Source: Actinomycetes bacterium (GTDB lineage Bacteria; Actinomycetota; Thermoleophilia; Gaiellales; Gaiellaceae). From it: 8,458 bases of DNA. The first letter of the stretch is position 1; every line of letters starts with the position of its first letter. The position numbers and the translations under genes were made by a program. This document shows positions 6,714 to 8,458 of the stretch, piece after piece. The notes under the pieces were generated by a model. The model was not told the origin of the DNA. It saw only the letters and a program-made list of their open reading frames with translations, and ran no database searches. The stretch covers positions 1 to 8,458 of the forward strand of contig JAUXJK010000073.1 of assembly GCA_030624785.1 (NCBI GenBank), written 5' to 3'.

Positions 6714-7437
6714 GCCCCCGCCCCCGATGAAGGCGAATATCGATCTGACGCAGCAGCACCGACATGGCGGCCGCCAACAACAGGTAGAGCACTGCGGCCA
6801 GCGTGAGGAACTCGATGGCCCGGAACGATCGTGTTATCGATCCCTGCACCGCGTGGAACAAGTCGGGTACGGCCACGAACGAGACCAGGGCCGTGTTCTT
6901 CATGTTGTGGATCAGCCGGGTGGTGATTGCAGGGAACGCCGCCCGGACACCGCCGGGCAGCAGGATCGCCCAGAACACCGCTCGTCGTCCGGCTCCCAGC
7001 GTACGGGCAGCGTCCACATGCTCTTTCGGGATCGTGCCAACACCGGCGCGGAATAACTCCGCGAGATGCGCGCTGGTGTTCAGCACCAGGCCAATGCACG
7101 CGGCCACTGCGTAGTAGGGAAGGCTAAGGCCGGTCACGGCTCCGAGCCAATTCACCACGGCGTTGTCGAAAAAGATCGCTTGCCGGGCCGCTTGCGGGAA
7201 GAGGCTTGGAAAGGCGAAAGCCCAGAAGATGATCTGGATCAGCGCCGGGATGTTGCGGAACACCTCCACGAACGCTCCTGCGCCGAGCCGCAACGGACGG
7301 TTGTCGGTTAGCCGGAGAGTGCCGATCACGACCCCGACCACGAACGAGCTCGCCGACGTGATCAACGTCAACACGATCGTGACTGCGACCCCGTGCGCCA
7401 GCAGATTCAGCGTTTCTGGAGTCAGCCAGTCGATCAT
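6697..7437 (-). CDS. Amino acid ABC transporter permease (first of pair)
   Basis: Inner-membrane permease of the polar amino acid (HisQ/GlnP-like) family, 246 residues, normal length. The first span is about 17-39. F56-V-E-V-F60-R61-N-I-P64-A-L-I-Q is the family FRxxP segment. The EAA loop is visible from H124-L-A-E127-L-F-R130-A-G through I136-P137-K-E-H-V-D-A-A-R145-T-L-G148, followed by LLPGGVRAAFP. N-T-A-L-V-S-F-V-A-V-P-D-L near residue 190 is also typical. The C-terminus is basic (RGRGRVRTG). It is the first gene of the transporter run. ATG 7437 is preceded directly by an in-frame TAG, so no longer form exists, and the N-terminus looks complete. No good SD precedes it: the mobile element at 7441-7604 ends three bases upstream, and only an AGG within that repeat sits at a usable distance. 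Confidence 0.92.
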   Translation of the reverse strand: MIDWLTPETLNLLAHGVAVTIVLTLITSASSFVVGVVIGTLRLTDNRPLRLGAGAFVEVFRNIPALIQIIFWAFAFPSLFPQAARQAIFFDNAVVNWLGAVTGLSLPYYAVAACIGLVLNTSAHLAELFRAGVGTIPKEHVDAARTLGAGRRAVFWAILLPGGVRAAFPAITTRLIHNMKNTALVSFVAVPDLFHAVQGSITRSFRAIEFLTLAAVLYLLLAAAMSVLLRQIDIRLHRGRGRVRTG

Positions 7438-7440
7438 CTA

Positions 7441-7604
7441 GGGGCCTGTCCATACAGTGGGCTGCGGCTCCTGGACGGTGAAAACCAAGTCTCGAAAGGA
7501 CGCAGGGCGTGCCGATATGCAGGCATATCGGCGCGACCGAGGACGCGGGCGAGGCGCCGGTTTGCAGCCGCTTCCGGTCGTGGGCCACTTTATGGACAGG
7601 CCCC
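7441..7604. mobile_element. MITE-like non-autonomous element, 164 bp, TA duplication in CTAG
   Basis: The ends are inverted repeats. GGGGCCTGTCCATACAGTGG (7441-7460) matches the reverse complement of 7585-7604 at 19 of 20 bases. TA flanks both sides (7439-7440 and 7605-7606) in the setting C-TA ... TA-G, so the empty site was CTAG with TA duplicated. It has no coding capacity worth the name, and a perfect 22-base palindrome lies almost exactly at its centre. This is the make-up of a MITE moved by a partner transposase. A CTAG target with TA duplication is known for IS630 and for IS427-type IS5-family elements; I cannot decide between them. It separates the methyltransferase gene from the ABC operon and ends just before the permease start codon. 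The rest of 7605-7663 holds no gene. Confidence 0.8.
7511..7532. repeat. Perfect central palindrome of the MITE
   Basis: GCCGATATGC (7511-7520) and GCATATCGGC (7523-7532) are exact reverse complements separated by AG. The stem can be lengthened outward by a G-T wobble and two C-G pairs. Its centre is one base from the midpoint of the 164-bp element. As RNA it would be a strong hairpin; there is no T-run beside it to make a terminator. A dimeric-protein binding site is also possible. Confidence 0.8.
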
Positions 7605-7663
7605 TAGTGCACCGGCCCGCGAGTCCGGCCAAGGTCCGGCGGCCTCTCGCTGATCCGCGTACG

Positions 7664-8458
7664 CTACTGACGCTCGGGAGCACTTGCGCGGGCGATCGCC
7701 AGCATCACAGGGCTCTCAGGAACCAGTGCCTCACCGGTGTAGCCAGCGGTGACGCTCACGTCAACGAACCCGGCGGCTTCGAGTAGCGCGGTCAACTGCT
7801 CGCAGGCGAACAAGCGGTACCGCAATCGATACGACCGTTCCAGAGCTCCCACGGCCACGCGGAACTGCTCGGTCACGGTGCCGGACGCATCGTCGAATTC
7901 TCGGGTGACGACGGTGCGGTGCTCGCCTTCGCCGAACTCTTCACGCTCGACGAGCATCTGAACCGCGGCGTCGCGTTGCGGCACCTCCACGGCGAGCTTC
8001 GCACCCGGCCGAAGTGCCGCCCGAACGCGACCCAGAAGACGGGTGTTGTCACCGGCGGCTCCAACTTGGCCGAGGGTCGTGAACAGACAAATCGCTCCGT
8101 CGAACTCCCGCTCGGCGATGAGTTCCTCGCCGGCGGTCTGTTCGAGCACGACGTCGACGCCTGCCTCGGCTGCCCGATTCGTGGCCGCGGCGATCATCGC
8201 CGCCGACGGGTCGATGCCGGTGGCTTCGAACCCCCGTCGCTTCAACTCGATCGTGTGCCGACCGGATCCGCAGCCAACGTCGAGCACTTTGGCGCCAGGA
8301 ACCAGATCGAGACGTGCGACGATCTGGTCGATCTCGGCCTTCGTTCGCGCCGGGGTGAGCAGCGGATGGTCGAGGTACGGCGAGCCGTCGTCGAAGAAGT
8401 CCAGCGGCTGTTCGATCAGTGGCGCATGTCGGTCCCCACTCACGGTGGGGAAGAACAC
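7664..8458 (-). CDS. Class I SAM-dependent methyltransferase (5' end at window edge)
   Basis: Methyltransferase with a Rossmann fold, at least 264 residues in the window. Motif I, the SAM-binding loop, is V58-L-D60-V-G62-C-G64-S-G66. It is followed by the strand and acidic end G-I-D-P-S-A-A-M-I, whose Asp should bind the SAM ribose, and F-D-G-A-I-C-L-F-T-T-L-G in the motif IV region. The C-terminal third has beta strands and E-Q-L-T-A-L-L-E-A-A-G-F, common in small-molecule methyltransferases of the Methyltransf_11/25 type. The substrate cannot be told. The frame is open to the last base, where a GTG falls, so the true start may be there, at GTG 8443, or outside the window. The gene ends 59 bases before the MITE. 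It may once have been co-transcribed with the transporter, since the spacing without the element would be about 60 bases. Confidence 0.85.
   Translation of the reverse strand: MFFPTVSGDRHAPLIEQPLDFFDDGSPYLDHPLLTPARTKAEIDQIVARLDLVPGAKVLDVGCGSGRHTIELKRRGFEATGIDPSAAMIAAATNRAAEAGVDVVLEQTAGEELIAEREFDGAICLFTTLGQVGAAGDNTRLLGRVRAALRPGAKLAVEVPQRDAAVQMLVEREEFGEGEHRTVVTREFDDASGTVTEQFRVAVGALERSYRLRYRLFACEQLTALLEAAGFVDVSVTAGYTGEALVPESPVMLAIARASAPERQ

Noticed and set aside
7441..7490. Outward-facing promoter in the MITE end toward the permease
   Set aside because: TTCACC and TATGGA on the - strand are about 22 bases apart, too far for a standard sigma-70 spacing, and both match the consensus poorly.
7619..7650. 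GCGAG/CTCGC arms with GGCC repeats between methyltransferase and MITE as a terminator
   Set aside because: The inner bases do not pair well and no T-run follows. Two GTCCGGC direct copies explain part of the symmetry.

Overview
The window is about 8.5 kb of high-GC DNA. Most 60-base lines I counted by hand run 60-70% GC. GTG and TTG starts are common, and stop and start codons overlap within tight gene runs. This points to a high-GC bacterium, most likely an actinobacterium (perhaps an Acidimicrobiia-like lineage), but that rests on composition and gene style rather than on any marker gene. There are nine protein-coding genes: one on the + strand at the left edge and eight on the - strand. 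I see no rRNA, tRNA or CRISPR.

Left edge (1-535): a small + strand lipoprotein gene with one PKD-like domain (39-419), clearly lower in GC than its surroundings. It converges on the end of the long - strand run. Bases 420-535 hold no gene, only a weak hairpin that could end the lipoprotein transcript.

Glycosyltransferase block (536-4008, - strand, read right to left): a DoxX-family membrane protein, a membrane-bound processive GT2 synthase resembling CslA/CslC and cellulose synthases, a TIGR04282/DUF2064 nucleotide-sugar-transferase-like protein, and a soluble DPM1-like GT2. The last three are packed with a 10-base gap and two GTGA overlaps. This looks like one transcript for making a surface glycan or glycolipid.

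ABC transporter block (3989-7437, - strand): two polar-amino-acid-type permeases, a 109-base structured intergenic element, a family 3 solute-binding lipoprotein, and an ATPase. The ATPase is of the PotA/FbpC/MalK type rather than the GlnQ/HisP type normally paired with these permeases. Its end overlaps the DoxX start by 20 bases, so the transporter and glycan blocks may be transcribed together.

Right edge (7438-8458): a 164-bp non-coding MITE-like element with 20-bp terminal inverted repeats and a TA duplication in a CTAG site. It ends three bases before the first permease start codon. Beyond it lies a class I SAM-dependent methyltransferase gene that runs to the window edge.

The least ordinary parts are the two non-coding elements around the permease pair (5860-5968 and 7441-7604) and the mixed-family transporter. 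I did not find convincing evidence of a wholly new defence or catalytic system.
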